Shown: positions 1-5,519 of the stretch, one piece after another
How positions within the stretch are numbered: the first letter of the stretch is position 1
Layout of the letters: every line of letters starts with the position of its first letter
NCBI GenBank assembly: GCA_002415335.1
Contig: DHXL01000409.1
Span: 1-6,848, forward strand
Length of the DNA: 6,848 bases
Source of the DNA: Oxalobacteraceae bacterium UBA5157
GTDB taxonomy: Bacteria; Pseudomonadota; Gammaproteobacteria; Burkholderiales; Burkholderiaceae_D
Reading direction: 5' to 3'
Notes under the pieces: model-generated
Told to the model about the DNA's origin: nothing
What the model saw: the letters and a program-made list of their open reading frames with translations, nothing else
Database searches by the model: none
Translations under genes and position numbers: made by a program

Positions 1-17
1 TCTTGCGATGCGCTTGG

Positions 18-335
18 TTAGTTGTAGGGGATTGGACGAGGAGGGCGTTCGGACGCTGGCAAAGAAACGCTACTGAAAAGCGGATCAACTTGGGGTACTT
101 GAGGGGCAATGATCGAGCCTTCAATTGAAATTTTACGAGCAAGAGCACGCGCACGTATAAGCGACTTGTACGAAAACAGGTAGACGGCGAGGTAAATGAC
201 GAAGGCGCCGAAGAGGATAAGTACGTCGGCATCCACGAACCGCAAGTAAATAAGCGAGCAAGCAGCACATACCGTCGCACACAAAGAAAATGTGCTGAGT
301 ATATAAGCGTCTTGGACTTGCTTTCTCTTGACCAT
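18..335 (-). CDS. Hypothetical small membrane protein, two predicted TM helices
   Basis: I do not recognise this 105-residue protein. From the ATG at 335 it begins MVKRKQVQDAYILSTF. It has a short basic N-terminus, a hydrophobic stretch at about residues 11-31 rich in Cys/Ala, a short loop with FVDADV, and a second hydrophobic stretch at about 37-57. A basic linker (YKSLIRARALARK) follows, then a Pro/Ser-rich soluble tail of about 35 residues ending RPPRPIPYN. The basic residues on both sides suggest a helical hairpin in the inner membrane with both ends cytoplasmic (inferred). An in-frame TTG at 362 would add nine residues. I prefer the ATG, although neither start has a convincing SD. The gene lies beyond the 3' end of the tRNA-Leu gene and is AT-richer than the genes to its right, so it may be accessory. 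No function is assigned. The hydrophobic pattern supports a real gene, but it could still be spurious. Confidence 0.5.
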   Translation of the reverse strand: MVKRKQVQDAYILSTFSLCATVCAACSLIYLRFVDADVLILFGAFVIYLAVYLFSYKSLIRARALARKISIEGSIIAPQVPQVDPLFSSVSLPASERPPRPIPYN

Positions 336-381
336 GACGCACTTTAGCAAGTGCCTGGACAAGAAACAAGCGTTAGAAGAT

Positions 382-408
382 ACCGCAATATACCAAAATA
401 CTTGCGGT
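382..408. other. Hairpin with an extended -10-like motif
   Basis: The 7-bp inverted repeat ACCGCAA (382-388) / TTGCGGT (402-408) can extend by three A-T pairs across a bulged C at 401, leaving a loop of about six bases. Neither side carries a convincing T-tract, so it is a poor intrinsic terminator. On the minus strand, TGG-TATATT (395-387) resembles an extended -10 element and would start transcription about 45 bp upstream of the small membrane protein ATG, but no good -35 is visible. It may therefore be a promoter, a weak tRNA terminator or neither. Confidence 0.3.
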
Positions 409-440
409 GTCTTATTTCAGGAAGAGGGGGCGCGCAGGCT

Positions 441-472
441 GGTCAAATCTGGTCAAATGATGGGGTCGAAAT
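441..472. repeat. Short direct repeat GGTCAAAT
   Basis: GGTCAAAT occurs at 441-448 and again at 451-458, a 10-bp period of about one helical turn. A degenerate third copy, GGTCGAAAT, lies at 464-472. The spacing would suit a protein-binding site, but no gene start lies next to it on the plus strand. It may be chance. It sits in the gene-free stretch between the tRNA and the small membrane protein. Confidence 0.35.
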
Positions 473-473
473 C

Positions 474-501
474 GGTATAATTGGGCATCCCCCTCTATAC
501 C
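474..501 (-). terminator. Inverted repeat downstream of tRNA-Leu, possible terminator/processing hairpin
   Basis: GGTATA (474-479) pairs with TATACC (496-501), and inside them GGG (483-485) can pair with CCC (490-492) or a neighbouring register. On the minus strand the structure begins 18 bases past the encoded CCA of tRNA-Leu, where a transcript terminator is expected. The sequence beyond it (GATTTCG) is not a clear T-tract, so termination is only a suggestion from position. Confidence 0.3.
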
Positions 502-518
502 TATTTCTTCAATCCTAT

Positions 519-605
519 TGGTGCCGGGAGCCGGAATCGAACCGGCACGATGTTTCCACCGCGGGATTTTGAGTCCCGTGCGTCTACCTATTCCGCCATC
601 CCGGC
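519..605 (-). tRNA. tRNA-Leu (anticodon CAA)
   Basis: Read on the minus strand, the gene is 87 nt including an encoded 3' CCA (521-519). The 7-bp acceptor stem GCCGGGA/TCCCGGC (605-599 with 529-523) is perfect. The anticodon stem CGGGA/TCCCG (578-574 with 566-562) closes a seven-base loop CTCAAAA, which puts CAA at 571-569, so it reads the UUG Leu codon. The T-arm contains GGTTCGATTCC, the D-arm contains GGTAGACGC, and there is a long variable arm, as expected for a class II (Leu/Ser/Tyr) tRNA. The closest remembered relative is E. coli leuX, with the same anticodon and similar D-loop and T-arm. tRNA 3' ends often serve as integration sites. Here the 3' end faces the AT-richer left end, but no integrase or duplicated tRNA end is visible. 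Confidence 0.97.
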
Positions 606-618
606 GACGCGAGGCGCT

Positions 619-647
619 ATTATCACTGATTTGCGGCTTTCTCGCAA
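619..647 (-). promoter_or_regulatory. Sigma70 promoter of tRNA-Leu
   Basis: On the minus strand, TTGCGA (647-642) and GATAAT (624-619) are separated by exactly 17 bp. The -10 is followed by a GC-rich discriminator (AGCGCC), the pattern associated with stringent control of stable-RNA promoters. Transcription would start around 610-612, a few bases before the mature tRNA 5' end at 605. Confidence 0.7.
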
Positions 648-668
648 CAGCATGCACGCGGGATAGCG

Positions 669-698
669 TTGTCACTCAGTAATCTAAAGGCGTATCAT
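669..698 (+). promoter_or_regulatory. Sigma70 promoter of the KimA-like transporter, with dyad over the -10
   Basis: TTGTCA (669-674) and TATCAT (693-698) each match the consensus at five of six positions and are 18 bp apart. The start would fall near 705, giving a leader of about 40 nt, too short for most riboswitches. The -10 is exactly flanked by the inverted repeat AGGCG (688-692) / CGCCT (699-703), a possible operator or simply a small hairpin. This promoter lies back to back with the tRNA-Leu promoter, their -35 elements 21 bp apart. Confidence 0.55.
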
Positions 699-747
699 CG
701 CCTACCTGTAAAAATTAAGCCGCGTAAACGACGTGCCAAATTAAACA

Positions 748-2709
748 ATGAAGACCGCAAGAATTCGCGAAATTGTACTCGGTAAGGCGCTTGATCCGAT
801 GGGCAGTGAGACCCGTCACTCGTTGGCGTTGGTCGCCTTTATTGCCTGGGTCGGGCTCGGCGCCGACGGACTCTCCTCATCTGCCTACGGCCCGGAAGAG
901 ACTTTCCGCGCGCTCGGTGGACACACCCATCTCGGCCTGTATATGGCCATCGCGACTGCCGTAACGGTATTCATTATTGCGCTGGCATACAACCAGGTGA
1001 TTGAGTTGTTCCCGACAGGCGGCGGCGGTTACCGCGTTGCCACCAAGCTGGTCGGCCCTTACATGGGATTGATCGCCGGTTGCGCGCTCATTTTGGATTA
1101 CGTGCTGACGATCGCGATTTCAATCGCCGCCGGGGTCGAGGCACTGGCATCGCTTTTGCCATTGGGCTTCCAGCCCTACAAAGTCTGGACCGAGATGTTC
1201 GTCATGGGCGTGCTGATTGTGCTTAATTTGCGCGGCATGAAAGAGGCAATCAAGATCCTGCTGCCGATTTTTCTCGGGTTCGTTGCCACCCACTTTATTC
1301 TGATCGTTTATGGCATCTTCGCGCATGCCTCATCGTTGCCTGCATTGGTGCCGAGGACGCTGGCCGAGACGACCGAATTGGCGGGGCACATCGGTTGGGC
1401 GAGTGTGGCCGGCATGCTGTTGCTGGCGTATTCACAGGGCGGCGGCACCTACACCGGCCTGGAAGCCGTGTCGAACAACGTCAACATCCTGGCGGAGCCG
1501 CGCGTGCATACCGGCAAAATGACGATGTTCTATATGGCGCTGTCGCTCGCGTTTACTGCGGGTGGCATTATCCTGCTCTATTTGTTGTGGCATGCAAAAC
1601 CGGTCGAAGGCCAGACGCTCAATGCGTCGACCTTCAAGGCAATCATTGCCAGCATTGGATTCGGCGGGGAGTGGGCCAATCATGCGGTGCTGGTCGTGGT
1701 GCTGGCTTTTGAAGCCGGACTGTTGTTTGTTGCGGCCAATACCGGTTTTCTCGGTGGCCCGGCGGTGTTGTCGAATATGGCCGCCGATTCCTGGGTGCCG
1801 CATAAATTTCGTTACCTGTCGACCCGGCTGGTGACCCAAAACGGTATCCTGGTATTGGGGACTGCGGCATTGGGAATCCTGTTCTGGACCCGCGGCAGCG
1901 TGGCCTTGCTGGTGGTGCTGTACTCGATCTCGGTGTTTCTCACGTTTGCGATTTCCTTGTTCGGTCTATGCCTGTATTGGTGGCGTAATCGCAAGACTCA
2001 GAAATCCTGGAAAAGACGCTTTTCCCTATCGCTGGTTGGCTTCGTAATCTGTACCGGTATTCTGCTCGTGCTGCTGGCCGAAAAATTTGCCGAAGGTGGG
2101 TGGGTTACCGTATTGATCATCGCGGCAATCGCCGGACTATGCGTCCATATCCGGAATCACTATAGCGACACCAAGGATGCGATCCACTCAGTCGATCGCG
2201 TATTCGCCAATCAACCGTTCGGCCCGCATGGCGGTGCGGTGAAGCCGGACCCGGACGATCAGACTGCCGTGTTCATCGTCGGTACCTCGCGCGGCGGCGG
2301 TTTGCACGCATTGCTATGGGTGCAGCGCATGTTTCCGGGGCATTTCAAGAACTTCATTTTCGTCAACGCACGCACGGTCGATTCGCACGCTTACGGTGGC
2401 GAGGGCGCGGTCGAGCAGATGCGCGCGGAAGCGAACGCGACGCTCAAATTCTTTGTCGATTTTTGCCAGAGTCACGGCATGGCTTCCACCTCGTATCTCG
2501 GTTTCGGTACCGATGTGGTGAACGAAGTGACCAAACAGTGCGAAGAGATCAGCAGGGAATATCCGAATTCGATCTTCTTCACCAGCAAACTGATTTTCGA
2601 GCACGACAACTGGTTCACTCGCCTGCTGCACAACCAAGCCGCGCTGGCGATTCAGAGGCGCTTGCATTTTGACGGTTTACAGATGGTCATTCTGCCGATG
2701 AAAGTGTAG
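748..2709 (+). CDS. KimA-like APC-superfamily transporter, probable K+/H+ symporter
   Basis: This 653-residue inner-membrane protein has about 12 hydrophobic segments over residues 26-468 and a soluble C-terminal domain at about 506-653 resembling the USP-like domain of Bacillus subtilis KimA. Diagnostic stretches are GADGLSSSAYGPEE (38-51), FPTGGGGYRVA (88-98), LILDYVLTIAIS (114-125) and YSQGGGTYTGLEAVSNN (228-244). From memory, KimA uses D36, Y43, D117, T121, S125 and E233. The apparent counterparts here are D40, Y47, D117, T121, S125 and E239, so potassium uptake driven by protons is the best inference. KimA is about 607 residues; this one is longer at both the linker and the tail. The ATG has no good SD, but the N-terminus (REIVLGKAL) aligns with KimA's RFLIGKPL, which supports this start. 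The gene is monocistronic and converges on xseA. Many databases would call it simply an amino acid permease; an amino-acid substrate cannot be excluded. Confidence 0.85.
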   Translation: MKTARIREIVLGKALDPMGSETRHSLALVAFIAWVGLGADGLSSSAYGPEETFRALGGHTHLGLYMAIATAVTVFIIALAYNQVIELFPTGGGGYRVATKLVGPYMGLIAGCALILDYVLTIAISIAAGVEALASLLPLGFQPYKVWTEMFVMGVLIVLNLRGMKEAIKILLPIFLGFVATHFILIVYGIFAHASSLPALVPRTLAETTELAGHIGWASVAGMLLLAYSQGGGTYTGLEAVSNNVNILAEPRVHTGKMTMFYMALSLAFTAGGIILLYLLWHAKPVEGQTLNASTFKAIIASIGFGGEWANHAVLVVVLAFEAGLLFVAANTGFLGGPAVLSNMAADSWVPHKFRYLSTRLVTQNGILVLGTAALGILFWTRGSVALLVVLYSISVFLTFAISLFGLCLYWWRNRKTQKSWKRRFSLSLVGFVICTGILLVLLAEKFAEGGWVTVLIIAAIAGLCVHIRNHYSDTKDAIHSVDRVFANQPFGPHGGAVKPDPDDQTAVFIVGTSRGGGLHALLWVQRMFPGHFKNFIFVNARTVDSHAYGGEGAVEQMRAEANATLKFFVDFCQSHGMASTSYLGFGTDVVNEVTKQCEEISREYPNSIFFTSKLIFEHDNWFTRLLHNQAALAIQRRLHFDGLQMVILPMKV

Positions 2710-2720
2710 GTTTTCATCGG
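2695..2720 (+). terminator. Hairpin over the transporter stop codon, possible terminator
   Basis: CCGATGAAA (2695-2703) and TTTCATCGG (2712-2720) form a perfect 9-bp stem with an eight-base loop that contains the TAG stop (2707-2709). The following GGCCTTTCT is only weakly T-rich, so classical intrinsic termination is uncertain. It sits between two convergent genes whose stops are 50 bp apart, where a bidirectional terminator would be expected. An mRNA 3'-end stabilising hairpin is the alternative. Confidence 0.45.
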
Positions 2721-2759
2721 GGCCTTTCTGGCTATGTGGTGTGTGCTTGGGCGGCGACC

Positions 2760-4127
2760 TCAGAATCCGCTCAATGTGTCCTGCACGCTCGCGACGCCGA
2801 CTAGCGCCGCGCCTTCGGCGAATGTGATGCCGAGTTGCTGACCAACCTTGATTTGATGCGGCTTGCGCACAATCTCGCCGCGTTGATCGACGACGATCGC
2901 GTAGCCGCGTTCCAGTGTACGTTGCGGATTGAGCAGTTCCAGTTGCGACGCGAGTGACGCCAGTAAATGGCGCTGCTGCACCGTAGCGCTCATCATGCGT
3001 GCATGCACGCGGCGCGCACGTTCGGACAGTTGCGCGCGGTATGGCGCAGTGGAAGGCAACTGTGCAGCCCAGCGCATTTGCAGGTGCATCAACGCGTAGC
3101 GCGACTGGTTCAGCGGGATGCGCGTCGCATGCGTCAGGCGCGCGTGCATGCTGTTCAACTTCAAGCGCTCGTTCGAAATATACGCGGCCGGGCTGATCAG
3201 TCTGCGTGACAAAGAGTCGAGCGTCTGCGCGGTGTCGGATAGGCGGCGCCTCAGTGCTCTGCTCAGGTCGCCGGCCTGCGCATTGAGCGTCGCCAACCAA
3301 TCGGTGCGCGGCAACACCGCCAGCTCGGCGGCGGCAGTCGGCGTCGGGGCGCGCAAGTCGGCGACGAAATCGGCGATCGTGAAATCGGTCTCGTGGCCGA
3401 CTCCGACGATCACGGGCATCGCGCAACCCGCGATCGTGCGCGCGACCACTTCTTCATTAAACGACCACAAATCTTCAATGCTGCCACCGCCGCGGCACAC
3501 CAGCAAGACGTCGCATTCGGCGCGCGCCGATGCGGTGGCGATTGCTTGCGCGATCTTGAGCGCTGCGCCGTCGCCTTGCACTGGGGTCGGATACAGGATG
3601 ATTCTCACGTGCGGTGCGCGCCGGTGCAGCGTCGCCAGAATATCGCGCAATGCCGCTGCCTGCGGGCTGGTGACGATACCGATGGTTCGGGCGAACACCG
3701 GCAATCGGCGTTTGCGCACCGGCGCAAATAGACCCTCTGCCTCGAGTTTTTCTTTCAGGCGCAGGAACGCTTCGTACAAATTGCCGACGCCGGCGCGTCG
3801 AATCGCTTCGACGTTGAGCTGGTAATCGCCGCGCGGCGCGTACAAGGTGACCAGTGCGCGCACTTCGACCCTGTCGCCTTCGCGCGGATTGAAGTCGGCA
3901 AACTGGGCGCGGCCGCGGAACATGACTGCGCGCACCTGGGCGGCGTCATCCTTTAGCGTGAAATACCAATGGCCCGATGTGGCGCGTGTGAAATTCGAGA
4001 TTTCACCGGAGACCCATGCAAGCGGAAAGTTTCTTTCCAGCATGCGAGCGACTGCCTGATTTAAATTGGATACTGTCAAGACTGGCGGTAGTCTCGCCGG
4101 ATCTTCCATGTTAAGGCCAATATTCAT
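2760..4127 (-). CDS. xseA: Exodeoxyribonuclease VII large subunit
   Basis: XseA is the large subunit of exonuclease VII, which with several copies of XseB degrades single-stranded DNA from both ends into short oligonucleotides in the cytoplasm. From the ATG at 4127 the protein has 455 residues; E. coli XseA has 456. Residues 15-110 form the OB-fold DNA-binding domain ([39 protein letters not shown]). The catalytic domain follows with [16 protein letters not shown] (149-164), [16 protein letters not shown] (211-226) and [20 protein letters not shown] (245-264), and ends with the family's [13 protein letters not shown] segment. A Cys replaces the Gly usual before RGGGS. I chose the ATG at 4127 because GGAA lies six bases upstream and the family N-terminus begins close to it. 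A GTG at 4163 would add 12 residues, and an ATG at 4109 would remove six. xseB is not in the window. The gene runs divergently from the exbB operon. Confidence 0.97.
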   Translation of the reverse strand: MNIGLNMEDPARLPPVLTVSNLNQAVARMLERNFPLAWVSGEISNFTRATSGHWYFTLKDDAAQVRAVMFRGRAQFADFNPREGDRVEVRALVTLYAPRGDYQLNVEAIRRAGVGNLYEAFLRLKEKLEAEGLFAPVRKRRLPVFARTIGIVTSPQAAALRDILATLHRRAPHVRIILYPTPVQGDGAALKIAQAIATASARAECDVLLVCRGGGSIEDLWSFNEEVVARTIAGCAMPVIVGVGHETDFTIADFVADLRAPTPTAAAELAVLPRTDWLATLNAQAGDLSRALRRRLSDTAQTLDSLSRRLISPAAYISNERLKLNSMHARLTHATRIPLNQSRYALMHLQMRWAAQLPSTAPYRAQLSERARRVHARMMSATVQQRHLLASLASQLELLNPQRTLERGYAIVVDQRGEIVRKPHQIKVGQQLGITFAEGAALVGVASVQDTLSGF

Positions 4128-4215
4128 GCGGTGTTCCAAGGTAAAAGCTGTCCACAGGCGCACGGCGCTGTCATGTTGCCGTCATAAAGTGCGCGAAAAC
4201 ATTTGCGTTTTTCTT

Positions 4216-4295
4216 AAGTGCCTGATTCTAAAACGAAAACGATATGTGCCTGATTTCCGTGCAGCACGATAAAGTGCTTTAGAATCAAGCACTTT
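4216..4295. repeat. Cluster of related inverted elements with core GTGCYTGATT
   Basis: Three related elements lie in the xseA-exbB intergenic region. Copy A (+) covers 4216-4234 and contains GTGCCTGATTCTAAA. Copy B (+) at 4246-4267 contains GTGCCTGATT and ends in the odd palindrome CGTGCAGCACG (4258-4268). Copy C is inverted: its minus-strand reading at 4294-4276 contains GTGCTTGATTCTAAA and matches A at 17 of 19 positions. C itself forms a perfect 9-bp hairpin, AAAGTGCTT (4271-4279) / AAGCACTTT (4287-4295), with a seven-base loop. A and C could also pair with each other as a long stem. No gene reads into this region from either side, so it is not a terminator. It may be a set of regulator-binding sites or an intergenic repeat family. 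Confidence 0.6.
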
Positions 4296-4311
4296 GGTAC
4301 GATCAACCGAG

Positions 4312-4346
4312 TTACTCACAAAGTTATCCACAGAAATTGTGGAGAA
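4312..4346. promoter_or_regulatory. Cluster of three DnaA-box-like 9-mers
   Basis: TTATCCACA at 4324-4332 is a perfect consensus DnaA box. TTACTCACA at 4312-4320 matches TTATNCACA at eight of nine positions in the same orientation, 12 bp away. On the minus strand, 4346-4338 reads TTCTCCACA, eight of nine, making an inverted pair with the perfect box around a five-base centre. A weaker CTGTCCACA lies at 4148-4156, near the xseA start. The cluster is about 95 bp upstream of the exbB start and next to an AT-rich, repeat-containing stretch. DnaA could act here as a transcription regulator. No dnaA, dnaN or other origin-linked gene is in view, so I do not call an origin. Confidence 0.5.
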
Positions 4347-4428
4347 TTCAATCGCACGCCACGGTGGATACTGCACTTGCCCGCAGCCGCGCAACGCGTT
4401 ACATTCTGGCTCCAGACAACCTAACTCA

Positions 4429-4435
4429 TAAGGAG
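4429..4435 (+). promoter_or_regulatory. Ribosome binding site that fixes the exbB TTG start
   Basis: TAAGGAG is a near-perfect anti-16S match, six bases before the TTG at 4442. There is no ATG or GTG at a suitable distance in frame, so this SD decides the start. It excludes an in-frame TTG at 4337, which lies inside the DnaA-box cluster. Confidence 0.8.
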
Positions 4436-4441
4436 CTTTTC

Positions 4442-5047
4442 TTGCTCGCCATAATTCAAGCAGCGGGATGGCCGATCTGGCTATTGCTTACCGCGTCCGT
4501 CATTGCATTGGCATTGATCATCGAACGAATATTGTACCTGCGGCGTAGCCGTATCCTGCCGGTGAATTTGCTGCAGGAGGTGGTTCGGGTGTATCACAAC
4601 GGAAAAATCGACGCGACGGTGATCGGTACGCTGGAACAGAATTCGCCTCTCGGTCGCGTGCTGGCGGCGGGTCTGCGCAACGTCAACTCGCCGCGCGACG
4701 CGATGAAGGAGGCGATCGAGGAAGCGGGGCGCGGCACCGCGCATGAACTGGAGCGTTTCCTGACGACGCTCGGTACGATCGCGACGCTGGCGCCACTGAT
4801 GGGCTTGTTCGGCACCGTGGTCGGCATGATCGAGATTTTCGGTGCGCAGGGCGCGACCGGCGCGAATCCGGCCCAATTGGCCCACGGCATTTCGGTCGCC
4901 TTGTACAACACCGGTTTCGGCCTGGCCATCGCGATGCCGGCACTCGTGTTCTATCGCCATTTCCGCGCGCTGGTCGATAGCTTCATCATCGACATGGAGC
5001 AGCAGGCGGTGAAATTCGTCGACATCGTGCACGGCGCACGTCAATAG
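4442..5047 (+). CDS. exbB: MotA/TolQ/ExbB proton-channel family protein
   Basis: With the TTG start the protein has 201 residues. ExbB/TolQ forms the inner-membrane pentamer that, with ExbD/TolR, converts the proton gradient into motion for TonB- or Tol-type partners. Three membrane segments are visible: about 10-30 (WPIWLLLTASVIALALIIER), 109-132 and 148-172. The family signature is TLAPLMGLFGTVVGM (115-129) with a cytoplasmic domain between TM1 and TM2. T157 in ALYNTGFGLAIAMPA corresponds to the conserved pore Thr of TM3 (T181 in E. coli ExbB, from memory). At the usual first-Thr position near the AP motif, Thr115 is shifted by one and Leu116 precedes AP. The gene leads an operon with exbD 13 bp downstream and lpxK after it, an arrangement I recall from Pseudomonas (PA2983-PA2979) and Burkholderiales. 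No tonB, tolA or receptor gene is nearby, so the partner is unknown. Confidence 0.93.
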   Translation: MLAIIQAAGWPIWLLLTASVIALALIIERILYLRRSRILPVNLLQEVVRVYHNGKIDATVIGTLEQNSPLGRVLAAGLRNVNSPRDAMKEAIEEAGRGTAHELERFLTTLGTIATLAPLMGLFGTVVGMIEIFGAQGATGANPAQLAHGISVALYNTGFGLAIAMPALVFYRHFRALVDSFIIDMEQQAVKFVDIVHGARQ

Positions 5048-5060
5048 AAGGCGACTTACC

Positions 5061-5495
5061 ATGAACTTCCGCAGAGGCAAGGGCCGCGAAGATCCGGAAA
5101 TCAACCTGATCCCGTTCATCGACGTGTTGCTGGTGATCCTGATTTTCTTGATGGTCACCACGACCTATAGCAAATTTACCGCGCTGCAAATCACGCTGCC
5201 GACGGCCGACGCCGAAAAGGCGATGGATCAGCCATTCGAAATCAATGTCGGGGTCGATGCGCAAGGCCATTATGCGATCAATAATACGAAGGTCTCGGCC
5301 AGCGACGCGGACGCCCTGGCTGCCGAACTGAAAAACGCGGCGAGCGGCAAAGGCGAATCCGCCAAGGATCCAGTCATTATTATTAATGCCGACGCCACCA
5401 CTACCCACCAATCCGTGATCAATGTGCTGGAAGCGGCACGCCTGGCCGGTTTCGAAAAAGTGACGTTCGCTGCGCAAGCGAGCGGCAAGAAATGA
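5061..5495 (+). CDS. exbD: ExbD/TolR family biopolymer transport protein
   Basis: This 144-residue protein is the usual length for ExbD. A short basic cytoplasmic N-terminus (NFRRGKGRE) leads into one TM helix at about 16-36, EINLIPFIDVLLVILIFLM, holding the essential membrane Asp at position 21 (D25 in E. coli ExbD, D23 in TolR, from memory). The remaining 100 residues form the periplasmic domain, ending with VIIINADATTTHQSVINVLEAARLAGFEKVTFAA, the common ExbD/TolR fold. The ATG has GAAGG nine bases upstream and follows exbB by 13 bp, so the two are almost certainly co-translated and form one channel. Sequence alone does not separate a TonB-type from a Tol-type pair. Lack of tolA, tolB or pal nearby argues against Tol, and the small size matches ExbD. 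Confidence 0.93.
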   Translation: MNFRRGKGREDPEINLIPFIDVLLVILIFLMVTTTYSKFTALQITLPTADAEKAMDQPFEINVGVDAQGHYAINNTKVSASDADALAAELKNAASGKGESAKDPVIIINADATTTHQSVINVLEAARLAGFEKVTFAAQASGKK

Positions 5496-5519
5496 CGCCC
5501 CAATCGCGGCCGGATTGAT

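Noticed and set aside
476..481. Perfect TATAAT on the plus strand
   Set aside because: No acceptable -35 lies 16-18 bp upstream, and only the oppositely oriented tRNA-Leu follows.
519..605. tRNA-Leu as a proven attachment site of an integrated element
   Set aside because: No integrase, no direct repeat of the tRNA 3' end and no phage genes are visible in the window; only position and lower GC hint at it.
2677..3426. Long minus-strand open frame of 249 codons overlapping xseA
   Set aside because: Its translation is Arg/Ala/His-rich and low in complexity, with no domain, and it lies in an alternative frame of the unmistakable xseA gene. It is a GC-rich shadow frame.
3118..3825. 235-codon plus-strand open frame antisense to xseA
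   Set aside because: Ser/Ala/Arg-rich shadow of conserved xseA codons, with no recognisable features.
4271..4295. Intrinsic terminator at the AAAGTGCTT/AAGCACTTT hairpin
   Set aside because: Both flanking genes are transcribed away from it, and no U-tract follows the stem beyond its own TTT.
4196..4346. Chromosomal origin (AT-rich stretch plus DnaA boxes)
   Set aside because: Only one perfect and two near boxes are present, and none of the usual neighbours (dnaA, dnaN, rpmH, gidA, parAB) is in view. A regulatory or titration cluster is the more cautious reading.
4481..5161. 226-codon minus-strand open frame antisense to exbB/exbD
   Set aside because: Arg/His/Gln-rich shadow translation opposite two well-supported genes; no signature or SD.
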